Assembly: GCA_947683425.1 (NCBI GenBank)
Contig: CANTUQ010000055.1
Location: 7,635,501 to 7,699,500 of the forward strand
Length of the DNA stretch: 64,000 bases
Reading direction: 5' to 3'
Source of the DNA: Excoecaria cochinchinensis
Taxonomy: Eukaryota; Streptophyta; Magnoliopsida; Malpighiales; Euphorbiaceae
This document shows, piece after piece, positions 23,885 to 34,653 of this stretch. The notes under the pieces are model-generated. The model had not been told where the DNA came from, ran no database searches, and saw only the letters and a list, made by a program, of their open reading frames with translations. Positions within the stretch are counted from its first letter, which is position 1. Every line of letters starts with the position of its first letter. The position numbers were made by a program, and so were the translations under genes.

Positions 23885-23902
23885 GTTGCCCCCAATTTTG
23901 GA
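23885..23902 (-). promoter_or_regulatory. Polypurine tract of O1
   Basis: On the minus strand TCCAAAATTGGGGGCAAC precedes the 3' LTR start TGTAGACACC. H has nearly the same tract at 59580. It defines element polarity. Confidence 0.85.
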
Positions 23903-24328
23903 GAAGCTAGTGTATAGACACCTAGGTGAGCCAAAATTCAAGAAGGAAGAGGGAGAATTACATACCTGGGGATGCCGAACCTCACCTTGTGGGCGCTGGT
24001 ACATGTGCCTTTACCGGTCTCGTCTCGACCTGCACGGAGCTTGTGAGATGCAGCACTCTCTGACTACAACCTCGGTTTGGTGAAGAGCAGTGTTTCTTCA
24101 ACTGCAGCTTCGATCTATGAGATGCAGCATGCTTTGGCTACAACCTCGGTTTGGTGAAGAGCAGTGTTTCTTTAACCGCAGCTTCAACTTCTGCTGGCCT
24201 CATCTCGGCTTGCGCAGGGTTGAAGAGATGTAGCGCTCTCTGGCTACAAACTCGGTGTGAAGAGCAGTGTTTCTTTAACCGCAGCTTCGGGGTGAAGAGC
24301 AGTGTTTCTTTAACTGCAGCTTCGACCT
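23903..24328 (-). other. O1 internal 3' end: irregular lead-in to the tandem array
   Basis: This stretch contains degenerate copies of the array words (GAGCAGTGTTTCTT, CTGCAGCTTCGATC) mixed with CTACAACCTCGGTTTGG units. It looks like the older, diverged edge of the 73-bp array. No coding signal is present; the small frame at 23886-24083 is on the antisense strand. Confidence 0.7.
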
Positions 24329-25569
24329 GATGAAGAGCGGTGTTTCTCTAACCACAGCTTCGAGGTGAAGAGCAGTGTTTCTTTAACTGCAGCTTCGATC
24401 TGATGAAGAGCGGTGTTTCTTCAACCGCAGCTCCAGGGTGAAGAGCAGTGTTTCTTTAACTGCAGCTTCGATCTGATGAAGAGCGGTGTTTCTTCAACCG
24501 CAGCTCCAGGGTAAAGAGCAGTGTTTCTTTAACTGCAGCTTCGATCTGATGAAGAGCGGTGTTTCTTCAACCGCAGCTCCAGGGTAAAGAGCAGTGTTTC
24601 TTTAACTGCAGCTTCGATCTGATGAAGAGCGGTGTTTCTTCAACCACAGCTCCAGGGTGAAGAGCAGTGTTTCTTTAACTGCAGCTTCGATCTGATGAAG
24701 AGCGGTGTTTCTTCAACCGCAGCTCCGGGGTGAAGAGCAGTGTTTCTTTAACTGCAGCTTCGATCTGATGAAGAGCGGTGTTTCTTCAACCGCAGCTTCG
24801 GGGTGAAGAGCAGTGTTTCTTTAACTGCAGCTTCGATCTGATGAAGAGCGGTGTTTCTTCAACCGCAGCTTCGGGGTGAAGAGCAGTGTTTCTTTAACTG
24901 CAGCTTCGATCTGATGAAGAGCGGTGTTTCTTCAACCGCAGCTTCGGGGTGAAGAGCAGTGTTTCTTTAACTGCAGCTTCAATTTGATGAGGAGCGGTGT
25001 TTCTTCAACCGCAGCTTCGGGGTGAAGTGCAGTGTTTCTTTAACTGCAGCTTCGATCTGATGAAGAGCGGTGTTTCTTCAACCGCAGCTCCAGGGTGAAG
25101 AGCAGTGTTTCTTTAACTGCAGCTTCGATCTGATGAAGAGCGGTGTTTCTTCAACCGCAGCTCCAGGGTGAAGAGCAGTGTTTCTTTAACTGCAGCTTCG
25201 ATCTGATGAAGAGCGGTGTTTCTTAAACCGCAGCTTCGGGGTGAAGAGCAGTGTTTCTTTAACTGCAGCTTCGATCTGATGAAGAGCGGTGTTTCTTCAA
25301 CCGCAGCTCCAGGGTGAAGAGCAGTGTTTCTTTAACTGCAGCTTCGATCTGATGAAGAGCGGTGTTTCTTCAACCGCAGCTTCGGGGTGAAGAGCAGTGT
25401 TTCTTTAACTGCAGCTTCGATCTGATGAAGAGCGGTGTTTCTTCAACCGCAACTTCGGGGTGAAGAGCAGTGTTTCTTTAACTGCAGCTTCGATCTGATG
25501 AAGAGCGGTGTTTCTTCAACCGCAGCTTCGGGGTGAAGAGCAGTGTTTCTTTAACTGCAGCTTCGAGTT
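24329..25569. repeat. O1 tandem array, 17 copies of a 73-bp unit
   Basis: GATGAAGAGCGG recurs every 73 bp from 24329 to 25497, giving 17 head-to-tail units with almost no length change. Each unit is a dimer of a 36-bp and a 37-bp half. Each half carries a hairpin: GCGGT/ACCGC in the first and GCAGT/ACTGC in the second, each flanked by an outer GAAG/CTTC pairing. The array lies just inside the 3' LTR. This is the hypervariable 3' region from which satellites are known to arise in Ogre/Tat elements. Confidence 0.95.
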
Positions 25570-25689
25570 GCGATCTGCTCTATCGCTGATTTTTATCTTG
25601 AACTATCTTTTTTTTTCTTGCAAAAAAGGAAAATGCAAATTTGTAAGGTAAATTATAAAAAAGATATGTACCTGTGGCAGTACCTGCTT

Positions 25690-25865
25690 ATTGGGGTCAT
25701 TGCCAGTTGACGCTCACTGGGAGACTTTGATGCTCACTGGGAGGTTTTGACCGAGAGGCTTTGATGCTTACTGAGAGGCTTTGATACTCACTGGGAGGTT
25801 TTGATCGAGAGGCTTTGATGCTCATTGGGAGGTTTTGATACTCACTGGGAGGTTTTGATCATAGG
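25690..25865. repeat. Degenerate ~24-bp repeats in O1
   Basis: GCTCACTGGGAGGTTTTGA and GAGAGGCTTTGATGCTCA variants repeat about eight times. They are unrelated in sequence to the 73-bp array. Confidence 0.85.
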
Positions 25866-26620
25866 TAGTGTCTGACAACGTTGAGCTGAACCCATCATTT
25901 GGGTCACTTTTAAGCATGGGTTCTATTTGGACCTTTCCCCTGAGTCACGTACATGGCAATATATACAAAATATTGTGTGTGTATGTGAGCATGTGTGTAA
26001 AATGTATATATACATTTGAATTCGGATTTTGTACACTTTGTGTGATGTGTGTGAGCGTAAAACTTATGATAGAAAAAAACTTACCTGCTTGCCCTCGGCA
26101 TGGAGTGCAGGAATAGGCTTGCTCTTTTGAGTGTTTTTGGGAGCGGGTCCGCGAGATTCCATTCTCGTGAGGACTTCATCTTGATCTGCTTATTTTCGGC
26201 TCGCTTTTGCATCTGCCTATGCATGGATAGTCTGCTTCTCAATGGACCTCCTTTTCTGCATATTTGTGTGATTCCGGATTGTCCTGAGCACGGTGTTCTT
26301 CCGTTGACTCATGCTGGAATACAATGGCCAATAGTGTCGAGCTAAACCCATTTCTTGGATATGAGGTCTATTCAGACTTTCCTTCTAAGTCATGTGCTTA
26401 ACAACATATACAACAGATTGTGTGTGCTTATGGACTCGTGTGTGAAATGTACATACATAAAGCTATATACACAAAACACGAGGATTAATGTACAAGAATT
26501 GTGTGTGCAAAACTATAAGTGTAAAGGATTAAACACATGAGATATGCAAGAAGACATGCAAAAGATCTATGCATGTGAGATGCATATGAGATGCAAAAAT
26601 GGATAAGGCATTGGCTCGGC
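25866..26620 (-). other. O1 internal noncoding stretch
   Basis: AT-rich DNA with two related segments near 25870-26030 and 26330-26480, sharing GAGCTGAACCCAT-like and AGTCACGTACATGGCAA-like words. This suggests an old ~460-bp duplication. I recognise no protein on either strand. Confidence 0.6.
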
Positions 26621-26639
26621 TACCCTGATGCCCCCTGAA

Positions 26640-27190
26640 AAATCTAGACCCGTGTGCATCTTTGCCCCCGAACTTAGGTTGACTTGAGAATCGCCTCTTC
26701 AGAGGACTTGAGAATTACCTCTTAAGAGGATTTGGAGAATTGCATCTTCAGAGGATTTAGGGTTTGCCTCGTCAGAGGGCTTGGACTTGGATATTTTGCC
26801 TCCTCAGAGGACTTTGAGATTTTTGCCTCCTCGGAGGACTTTGAGATTTTGCCTACCTAGAGAACTTGGATAATTTGCCTCCTCAGAGGACTTGAGGGAT
26901 TCTTTTTCTTTTTATGCCTCTTCAGATGACTTTTGAGAGGAGTGTCGAGCACCATGTATGCATGGAATGCACGTGAAAAGCTATGCATGCAAATGTTCAA
27001 GCATGAGAAATGTATGCAGAGGGATAAGAATCGCCTCTTGAGAGGACTTACAGAACTGATTGCCCCGGAGAGGACTTAAGTTGACTTGCCCCCGGAGAGA
27101 ATTTTGGTTGATTAAGAATCGCCTTTTCAGAGGGCTTGAGAATTGCCTTTTAAGGAGGCTTTGGAAGTTCGCCTTTTCAGAGGACTTAAG
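26640..27190. repeat. CCTCYTCAGAGG hairpin repeats in O1
   Basis: Around a dozen degenerate units contain GCCTCTTCAGAGGACTT or GCCTCCTCAGAGGACTT, with CCTC/GAGG inverted arms. They are spaced 25-50 bp apart. A related phrase (GCCCCCTGAGAGGTCTTT) repeats in element H at 60279-60345, so this is a shared ancestral segment of O1 and H. Confidence 0.8.
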
Positions 27191-27199
27191 CTTGTCTAC

Positions 27200-28580
27200 A
27201 TGGGATTGATGTATACTATCTAGTGTGCGTTGGACACCATGTATGCATGGAATGCATGTGAAAGGCTATGCATTTATGAAATGACATGCAAAGGACTATG
27301 ATCCTGAAATGCTTATGCGCATGTCATATATGCCAATGGCTTATATTCATGTGGAAGATTATGGAACATGTGCTAAGAATCGTTATTCTAACATGCTTGC
27401 AAATGATTATGAATGAGAAAGACATGCAAAAGTTCATGCGTGAGAGATATATGCAAGGGGATTATGTATGCAAACTATGTGCAAATGATCATGCATACAT
27501 ATGATCATGCATGTGGTAAAGAGTCATTCATTGGCATAGATGTAAAAAAATCATATGTAAAGACAGGTGGGATATGTTATATACATGAAAGCTATGTAAG
27601 GAATTGGGTATGTGCGATGTGTGCATATACAACTATGTGTATGAAACATATGTAGGAAAAATCACATATATGTGTATTGAATGCATGCGAAAAATGTGGA
27701 TGCAAGATGCTGGCAAAGGATATGCCCATAAAGAGCCACATGCGTTAAAAGCACTTATGAAATGTATTCGCTAAAGCTCTTATGCCAAAAGACATGCACC
27801 AAGAATTGTACATGTAAAACTATTTATTGAGAATATTTGCTACAATTATGTGTAAAAACATTTGCAAAAAGTAGATGTACAAGGAATATTGTTGAGATAC
27901 ACAAAGTATCATTTTCATGGGTAGTGATAAGAAATACCCCAAGATTGTAAAATGAGTGCAACCTATTAGGTACCTCAAACTCGAATTTCTAACTGCCTTT
28001 AAGCATATTGAATGAACCACATTCTCAACTGATTCAATCTCATCAAAAGAATTCGGGAGTCATTCCCAATGAAGTGCAAGAAAGTAAACACGTAAGTATC
28101 GACGTTTACTAAATCAGCATGTGAATACGAGGCATACCATGCGATCTCTGTATGTATGTGCAAAAGGCCAAAACAAGATTTTTCATTTTTCAAAAGCAAC
28201 TTCTAATTGCAACTTTTGGAGAAGAGACTCGACTCGAATGCAAATGCACTCGTGGCTTCCCGCTTGAAGCTCAAGAGACACCATACGCCTCTTCCTACGT
28301 ACCAAACCTTACTAGAAGGTCATCTCCGCTAGTTAGATAAGGCCAAACCAAGAATCAATAGGTCTTACTTTGGTTGTAATGTTAGGCTTGGGTAATTGGC
28401 TATCAAAGGAGGATCAGGTCGCTAGAGAAAAACAGCCGCAACGTTCATTCGGATGAAGAAACCATTTCCAACCCCAATTGCATACTATCTAGATACTCTT
28501 GAATTTGAATTTGGTGATACTTGATCCCATCAAGCTCAGCATAAAAATTAAGCTAAGAAAGATAGCTATTGAAACTTATC
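27200..28580 (-). other. O1 internal noncoding stretch rich in ATGCAT/GTACAT words
   Basis: Words such as ATGCATG, TATGCA, ACATGC and TATGTAC are heavily over-used here and at 29760-31000, with no clear tandem period. I see no conserved protein. The last 400 bp is plain sequence. Confidence 0.6.
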
Positions 28581-28589
28581 AAGGGGTAT

Positions 28590-28775
28590 TATCTTGGACC
28601 CTACCATTTTTCTTCTCTTTTTTTCTCTTTTTTTTTGTTTAATTTCTTTTTTTTCATTTTTTTTTTTGCTTTATTTTTTTCTGTTTTTTTTTCAATTTTT
28701 TTTCAATCTCTTTTTTTTCAATTTCGATTTTTTTTCTGTTTTTTTTTTCTTTTGTTTTTCTCTTCGCAGGCTCAT
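28590..28775. repeat. Pyrimidine tract in O1 (plus strand T-rich)
   Basis: About 185 bp are almost wholly T with C interruptions (TTTTTTTCTCTTTTTTTTTG). On the element's own strand this is a long purine (A/G) tract inside the internal region, distinct from the terminal polypurine tract. Confidence 0.9.
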
Positions 28776-28799
28776 GTCTCTAACTACACAAAAGGTTTA

Positions 28800-29170
28800 T
28801 CGATGATTCAAACCCCTTTCCAAAAGTGTAGCCCAAAAATTATTGATGATTGAAAATTTTTCAAGGGGTAAACCCATCCTTATCGGGGTGATTATTGGTA
28901 ACCCAAAAAATTATCACTGATTGAGATTCTCTTTTTCAAAGTGCTCTCCTTCTTTATCAGGATGATATTGATAGCTCAAAGAAAATTGTCAAAGATTGAG
29001 ATTCTTTTTCCCAAAGTGTAAATCCATTCTAATCAGGACGATTTTTGATGGTTCAAAGAATTGTCAACGATCAAACCTCAAAGATCATCAATGATTAAAA
29101 ATCTCTTTCAGAAGCGTAAACCCACTTTCGTCGGGACAATTTTTTTGATAGCTCAAGAGAATATCGTAAA
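28800..29170. repeat. Degenerate ~85-bp repeats in O1
   Basis: Four to five imperfect units share AAAGTGTAAACCCATCC, ATCAGGAC/ATCGGGGTGAT and AATTGTCAAAGATTGA-like words. The units are too diverged to be a recent array. Confidence 0.7.
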
Positions 29171-31015
29171 GTGCATCCATCTTTACTAGAGCGGCCATTC
29201 TTCTAAGGGGAAGCCAAAATCATTTTAGGCGAAAGGTAATTCTAATGTGTGAAACAACAAAACTGGCACGCATTTAGCATACCAAAATAAAGGCTCAAGG
29301 GGCTAGCAAGCGATTATAACACGAGGGTAGGAAATGGTCATTTAGAGAGCTATACAAAGAAATAGTGCCTAAATCATTTTCTAGATTCAGCCTTATCGAC
29401 GAGTCGCTTTGACGGGTAATCGGAAAGGTTCTAGTGATCTTAGTGAGTTTTCATCCAATCCCCTAGTTGCAACTAGTTTTTTTTTTTTAGTTTATTTTTA
29501 AAACGGGCCAAAAGTGCTCTGAACTTAGAAATGACATGGTATGATCAAATATCTTCATGTGATCTAGCTCTTAAAGACGAAACATATATACTCCTTACTT
29601 AATTCAAAGTGGAATGAAACTCAGATTTCTAGAGTTAAGATCAAATCCATTCATAGTTGAGAACTACTTAGGCAGAGTCGAACTTTGAATCAGAGGTACC
29701 TTAATGAGGTGCAAACATGTCAGCGTTTTAGGATACAGCTTAACACAAAAATATTTTTAATTTATCAAAAATGTATATGTACAAAAATTGTGTAGGCACA
29801 AAGAATTTTTTTTCTCTTTTTTTTTTATGAAATATGCACAAACTATGCGTTACAACTCATGTATATGGAATGGCATATGCAATAGCGTCATGTACATTAG
29901 CAATGGGTGTAAGAATCTGTATGTGCGAAACATTTGTAAAAACATTTGTATAAAAAATGTGTACATGAAATATGTGCAAAGGTGTGTGTAAAACACCTGC
30001 GAAAAATATGAGTGTGTAACACTGCATGATAAATGATGTGCATGCATAAATTTGCAATGTACATGTATACGATGAAAGCATGAGTACAACCTATGGCACA
30101 GTATAGGGATGAATGTTCATGATATATGGTACATGTAAACATGACATGATCTAGACAAGATACGAATGCATGACGTAAGGTGAAGACGACCTAACATGGT
30201 AATATGCACCAATGAGTCGCGAGGAGTGGCAGAACTCACGTATATAGAAGTGCAAAGTATATACGAATAATGCACATGAGATGGGACACAGCATAAGAAT
30301 GGTTGTGTATAGTGAGCGGAGTATGCGTGCAATACGAGGCATGCAATGAAAGTGTCTGCACGAAACAAATAGTGTTCACAAAGTATGCGTATTTACATGG
30401 TATGAGCATACAAGACATGCATTGGTATATACAATGACTAACATGCATGATGAAGAAATTATATGTACATGACATAACTCACGTATGATGGTACATGTTC
30501 ATGATATGGTGTACAATGTGAAAAATGCAAGGTATTTTTTGTATTTGATGTCAGTCTAATGAAGTATGCTAATGTGTGCACAATGACATGCAGCAGTATA
30601 TGTATGTTCCAAGGCATAATGTTAATGTACATGTGTAATGTGAGCATACGAATATGTACATGCTATGACACATGGTGAATGCATTTTTTTGATTTGATTT
30701 GATTATCTTATACATGTCATGGTGGTAGTATGTCTGTGTGTGCTATGATGCATGCCAATACGTACCTTCAGGTATGTAGGCTATATGTATTGATTATGGT
30801 GCATGAATAATGCGCAATACATGGTCATGTTGTTCAACAATAATATATAACGTCTAACGGAAATTACAATGATACATTGAGATATGTGACAAACTATACG
30901 CAAGATAATATGTACATGTGATAGTTTTATGCACAGGAAAGTACGTATATAGAGGAAATAATAAAAAAAAATATTTGTGTATGAATTATACATTGAAACT
31001 CAAGAAAAACTATAC
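29171..31015 (-). other. O1 internal noncoding stretch
   Basis: No coding domain is recognisable. From 29760 the sequence is again dominated by TGTACATG, ATGCATG and TATGTAC words. Small open frames on both strands are His/Tyr/Cys-rich by-products of those words. Confidence 0.6.
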
Positions 31016-31265
31016 ACAGGATGATGAACAATCCTTCAGCCATAGCGCCCATCACATCTAGCATCATTCGTTCAAAATCTTCTAGCCTTCTGGCAAGATC
31101 TTAAATAGTCAAAGTTCCAGCCTCTCCTGACACAGTGGATGATTCACTGATTGTTGAGAGTGACTCAAAATCCCAACCAAGTACTATTTCTGGCAATCCA
31201 AAGGGCTAGTCCATTCTTATTAGTCAACCGTCAGGACCTCTAATCCACTCAGATAAATTTATAAT
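31016..31265 (-). pseudogene. O1 gag N-terminus vestige
   Basis: On the minus strand the region after the acceptor-like TTTCAG (31271-31266) reads in one frame with two stops. It contains L-S-E-W-I-R-G-P-D-G and later R-R-L-E-D-F-E-R-M-M. These match the start of element E's gag region (W-S-R-G-P-D-D; R-F-E-E-F-E-R-R-M-M). Nothing beyond this coiled-coil start remains. O1 cannot make Gag. Confidence 0.65.
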
Positions 31266-32029
31266 GGCTGAAATATTCAAATTGTTAGAATAATGCATGG
31301 ATGATAATATACAATACGTGATTATAAACAATCACATGCAAGCAAGTAGGTCCTTCCACCCTTATTTCTCCCACACACATGGTCGTGCAGTCTCTTTCCT
31401 AGGTGGGATTAGCCCAAGGGTCAACGAGGGACCCGATGGACGCGTATGGTGCGCGGCAAAAAACCGGCAGCATGACACTCTTATGCTAATGTACAAGCGG
31501 ATGGATAATGATCGTCGCGTATTTGGACGTTCCATAAATTTCGACATGGCCCTACCTGGGCATGATAGCCTTTGGCTAGGTTACCAAGCGAGACATTTGG
31601 ACTCACCCAATACACGTGGATCCATACAGCAAGCATGAAATTAAGGTTCATTTCACCTGTGGAAAGTGACTACAGTCATTACATGAGCTTTGGTCAAGGG
31701 AGATGAAATTTTAAGGCTACCCAAGCATGATCCCTGTCGACAGGTCTATCTCATCACGAGCATAGCGACCGATCGAGTCACCATTTTTGATATACCATTT
31801 AAGGTACGTGGCTTGGGCTGGTGATTATCCTTAACACTTCCCCAAATTGAGTGAAAATGAGGAGGTGCTTCAGGAACGCACCGGGGATAAAAGAGGGACC
31901 AAACTAGCGTATTTCTAAGGCTCTAATGATATGCAAATGCAAATTTGAGAGGGGGTGAATTTATGAATTAAATTTTAATCATAAATGTTAAAAGAGGTAT
32001 TTTCAGATCGAAATCTCGAACCATAAACG
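31266..32029 (-). promoter_or_regulatory. O1 5' leader
   Basis: About 760 nt lie between primer site and gag vestige. On the minus strand they are collinear with E's leader (53842-54610) and H's (63858-63175). Shared words include GGTGCGTTCCTGAAGCAC, GGATAATCACCAGCCCAAGC, ATGCTTGGGTAG and GGACCTACTTGCTTG. The leader ends with a branch-point-like TTCTAAC and TTTCAG. It is conserved in a pol-less element, so it likely carries cis signals such as RNA packaging. The 113-codon plus-strand frame at 31297-31638 is antisense to it and not credible. Confidence 0.75.
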
Positions 32030-32047
32030 TCCCCAGCGGAGTCGCCA
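32030..32047 (-). promoter_or_regulatory. Primer binding site of O1
   Basis: On the minus strand TGGCGACTCCGCTGGGGA begins one base after the LTR end (...CGTCACA g). E (53824) and H (63876) have the same site with one or two changes. It is the Arg-tRNA-type site reported for Ogre elements. Confidence 0.88.
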
Positions 32048-32048
32048 C

Positions 32049-33339
32049 TGTGACGCGCGCCGGATCCCGATGCGCCGCCCTTTCGGACCGCCCGCACGTG
32101 GGCGATCGGGGCATTTGCGGGTCCGTTGGCAGCTTGCGATAAATCGCAAGTGCGTCTATGTTGAGCAACACGGAGGTTTCATGGAGTCGCCACCCAATAG
32201 AACATTGGGAAAGTTTCTCTCACCTCGGAGAGCCTAAGACTGCGCTTTTTATCCATATTGAGCCATGAGGCCTAGGATTAGCGCTAAAGCCTCGTGACTC
32301 AAGAAGTATCTTGAAGGATAACCTCTAACCTCTCGAGCCCAAAGACCAGAGCTGGGTACGGGATTTCTCATCTATTTCTACCTCAATTATTTTATGATCA
32401 AATTTTAATATCATTAATTCGCTCTCTCTCCACACGATGCAATTAATCGAAGGCGCATTCATTCATATTTGAAAAGCCGTAAATGAGCAAAATAAATATT
32501 GAAAATGATAAATTACAATAATACAAGGAGCGGAATACAACTCCCTTTTGTAAATGTGCGAATCATGCATAAATCGGGTTATTCATTTATTTTGGGGACT
32601 TTGGTCCCCGCATGTGTTTATTATGGAAAACAATTTTCATACGATAATTTTATCGGGTAAAAAATAGGACATTGGTCCAATTTTATTTAGCAAACATTCT
32701 TTTTAGCAGAAAACATTTGCGTGGTGGTTCTTTTTAGTAGCGGTTGAAAATCATTTTATTATTACAGACCACAAATACATAAAATACAATAAAATAGTAA
32801 TTGCATATTTCTCAAATAATAAATGATAAATAATTCTTAATTTACCTGTTCCGCCCATACTTCTTAGAAAAACCACATGCCTCCCGCATTGCAGTCAAAA
32901 TAGAAAAATGATATTTGTTAATCATGAATAAATAAACAATTGAATAAATGAATGATTGAATAAATAATTAAATAAATAATTGGATGAAATAAATTGAGAG
33001 TTAATGAATATAAAAGCACAAATGACAATTAAAATGATTAATGCTAATAAAAATAATAGTGCTAATAATAATGTCATAATATAATAATGAACAATAAATA
33101 AACATAAAATGATAATAGTAATTATGAATGGATAAAATAATGATAATAATAATGATAATAGCAATAACGCAAATAATAATAATAATGCTAATATTATAAA
33201 CAGAAAATAAATAAATATAATAATAATAATAATCAATAATAATAGATAAATATAACAATAATATAACCTCAATAATAATAATAAACACTAATAATAACAA
33301 ATTAGACAATAACAATATTAATGATAATAATAATAGAAA

Positions 33340-33395
<56 letters not shown>

Positions 33396-34648
33396 TTAAA
33401 TATTAAATAAAATAATAAAAACAGAATTATAAATCATAATTAATAATAATAAATATTAAATATTAAATAAAATAATAAAAACAGAATTATAAATAATAAT
33501 TAATAATAATAAATATTAAATATTAAATATTAAATAAAAATAATATAAAATAAGAGAGGGAAGTCACCGGAGGGCCGCCGGAGCTTCGCCGGAGGGGAGG
33601 TGGTCGACACCACCTATGCCGGAAGGTAGATCGCCGCGCGCTGAGCTCCCCGACGGTGTCCACGCGCCGGACGACGAAGCAGGGTCGCCGAAAAATGATT
33701 GCAAAGCCACTGCCCCTCTCTCGCCGATCTGGCTTTTTCCGGCGAGTGGCGGTGGCTGGTCGATGCCGGCTGGTGCGCCTCGGTCTCCTCTGCACGGTGG
33801 TGGGGTGCGTGTGGCCGTGGACGGTGGCGGTTGGCCGGCGGGAGCAGCGCCTTCTCCCTTTCCTCTTTTCTCCTTTATTGTTTCTTCCCGCCGATCTCCT
33901 CCACGCCGGCGCTGATGGCTGATCGGAGACCGTCTTTCGGTGCGCCGGGGTATGCTCTCCACCGTGGCGGGGCGCGTGCGGCGGTTCGGCGCCGTGGCTG
34001 GCCGGCGGAGGCCTCGCCTCCTTCCCCCTTTTCTTTCCCTTTTTCGGCGTCGTTCTCCCCTGGCCGGTCTGGTCTGCTGAGCCCTTCTCCCTTTCTTTTC
34101 CTTTCCTTTCTTTTTCCTTTCCTTTTCTTTTCTTTTTCTTTCTCTCTTTCTTGGCTCTTTCTTTCTCTTCTCTCTTGATCTGCCGAGCCCCCCTCATTTT
34201 CCTTCATTCTTTTTTCTTTATACCCACAATTAGGGTTAGCTTGGTCATAATGGTAACTTCCTCCATTTTCTATTTTTCATTTTCATACTTTAATTAATTT
34301 AATTCTAATAACACACATTAATTAATTATTTAAAACACTACATATTAATTAAACATTACATATTAATTACATCTTAATATAATTAATCTATTTAATATAT
34401 CATATATGTAATTTATCTAATTAATTAAACACTTCACATATTAACTAGTTAATCTTTAATATTTCATGCATTTTAATTATCTAATTAAACAAACGATATT
34501 AATAAATTAAATTAACGCAACATTAATAATTAACTTCTAATTTTATCTACCTAATCTACATTATATATTTTTATTTTTTCGGAGGGAATTACTAACGACC
34601 CAAAATCACTTTTTGACATTAAACCCGACTCGGGACCCGGTGTCTACA
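32049..34648 (-). mobile_element. O1 5' LTR
   Basis: The 2600-bp LTR is bounded by TGTAGACACCGGGTCC (minus start, 34648) and GGCGCGCGTCACA (minus end, 32049). A TATA box (GGGTATAAAG) is at 34226-34217 on the minus strand. A GC-rich transcribed block follows (33560-34200), then an AT/AAT-rich part. A donor-like AACAGGTAAATTAAG occurs at 32850-32836 on the minus strand. Its single-copy state at the GGATCCCG segment shows that the duplication in the 3' LTR is secondary. Confidence 0.92.
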
Positions 34649-34653
34649 GTTCC
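34649..34653. repeat. Target-site duplication of O1 (right copy)
   Basis: gttcc immediately follows TGTCTACA and pairs with 20617-20621. The B reading frame resumes here. Confidence 0.95.

Larger units (their letters stand above)
20622..34648 (-). mobile_element. O1: complete young non-autonomous Ogre/Tat-like element
   Basis: This 14.03-kb element on the minus strand has its 5' LTR at 34648-32049, primer site 32047-32030, internal region 32029-23885 and 3' LTR 23884-20622. A perfect 5-bp duplication flanks it. The LTRs differ by only a handful of substitutions apart from a 666-bp duplication in the 3' copy, so the insertion is recent. The internal 8.1 kb has no protease, RT, RNase H or integrase. 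It holds only a leader and a vestige of gag. Size and layout fit a large retrotransposon derivative moved in trans by Ogre/Tat enzymes. Lineage is inferred from the Arg-tRNA-type primer site, the GGGGGCAAC polypurine end and leader similarity to element E. Confidence 0.9.

Noticed and set aside
24329..25569. CRISPR-like array
   Set aside because: Direct repeats are contiguous with no unique spacers, in a plant retrotransposon; this is a tandem satellite-like array.
28569..28853. Phe-rich frames over the T tract
   Set aside because: Low-complexity pyrimidine run read as TTT/TTC codons.
31297..31638. 113-codon plus-strand frame in O1
   Set aside because: It is antisense to the conserved leader, and the matching frame is not maintained in E or H.
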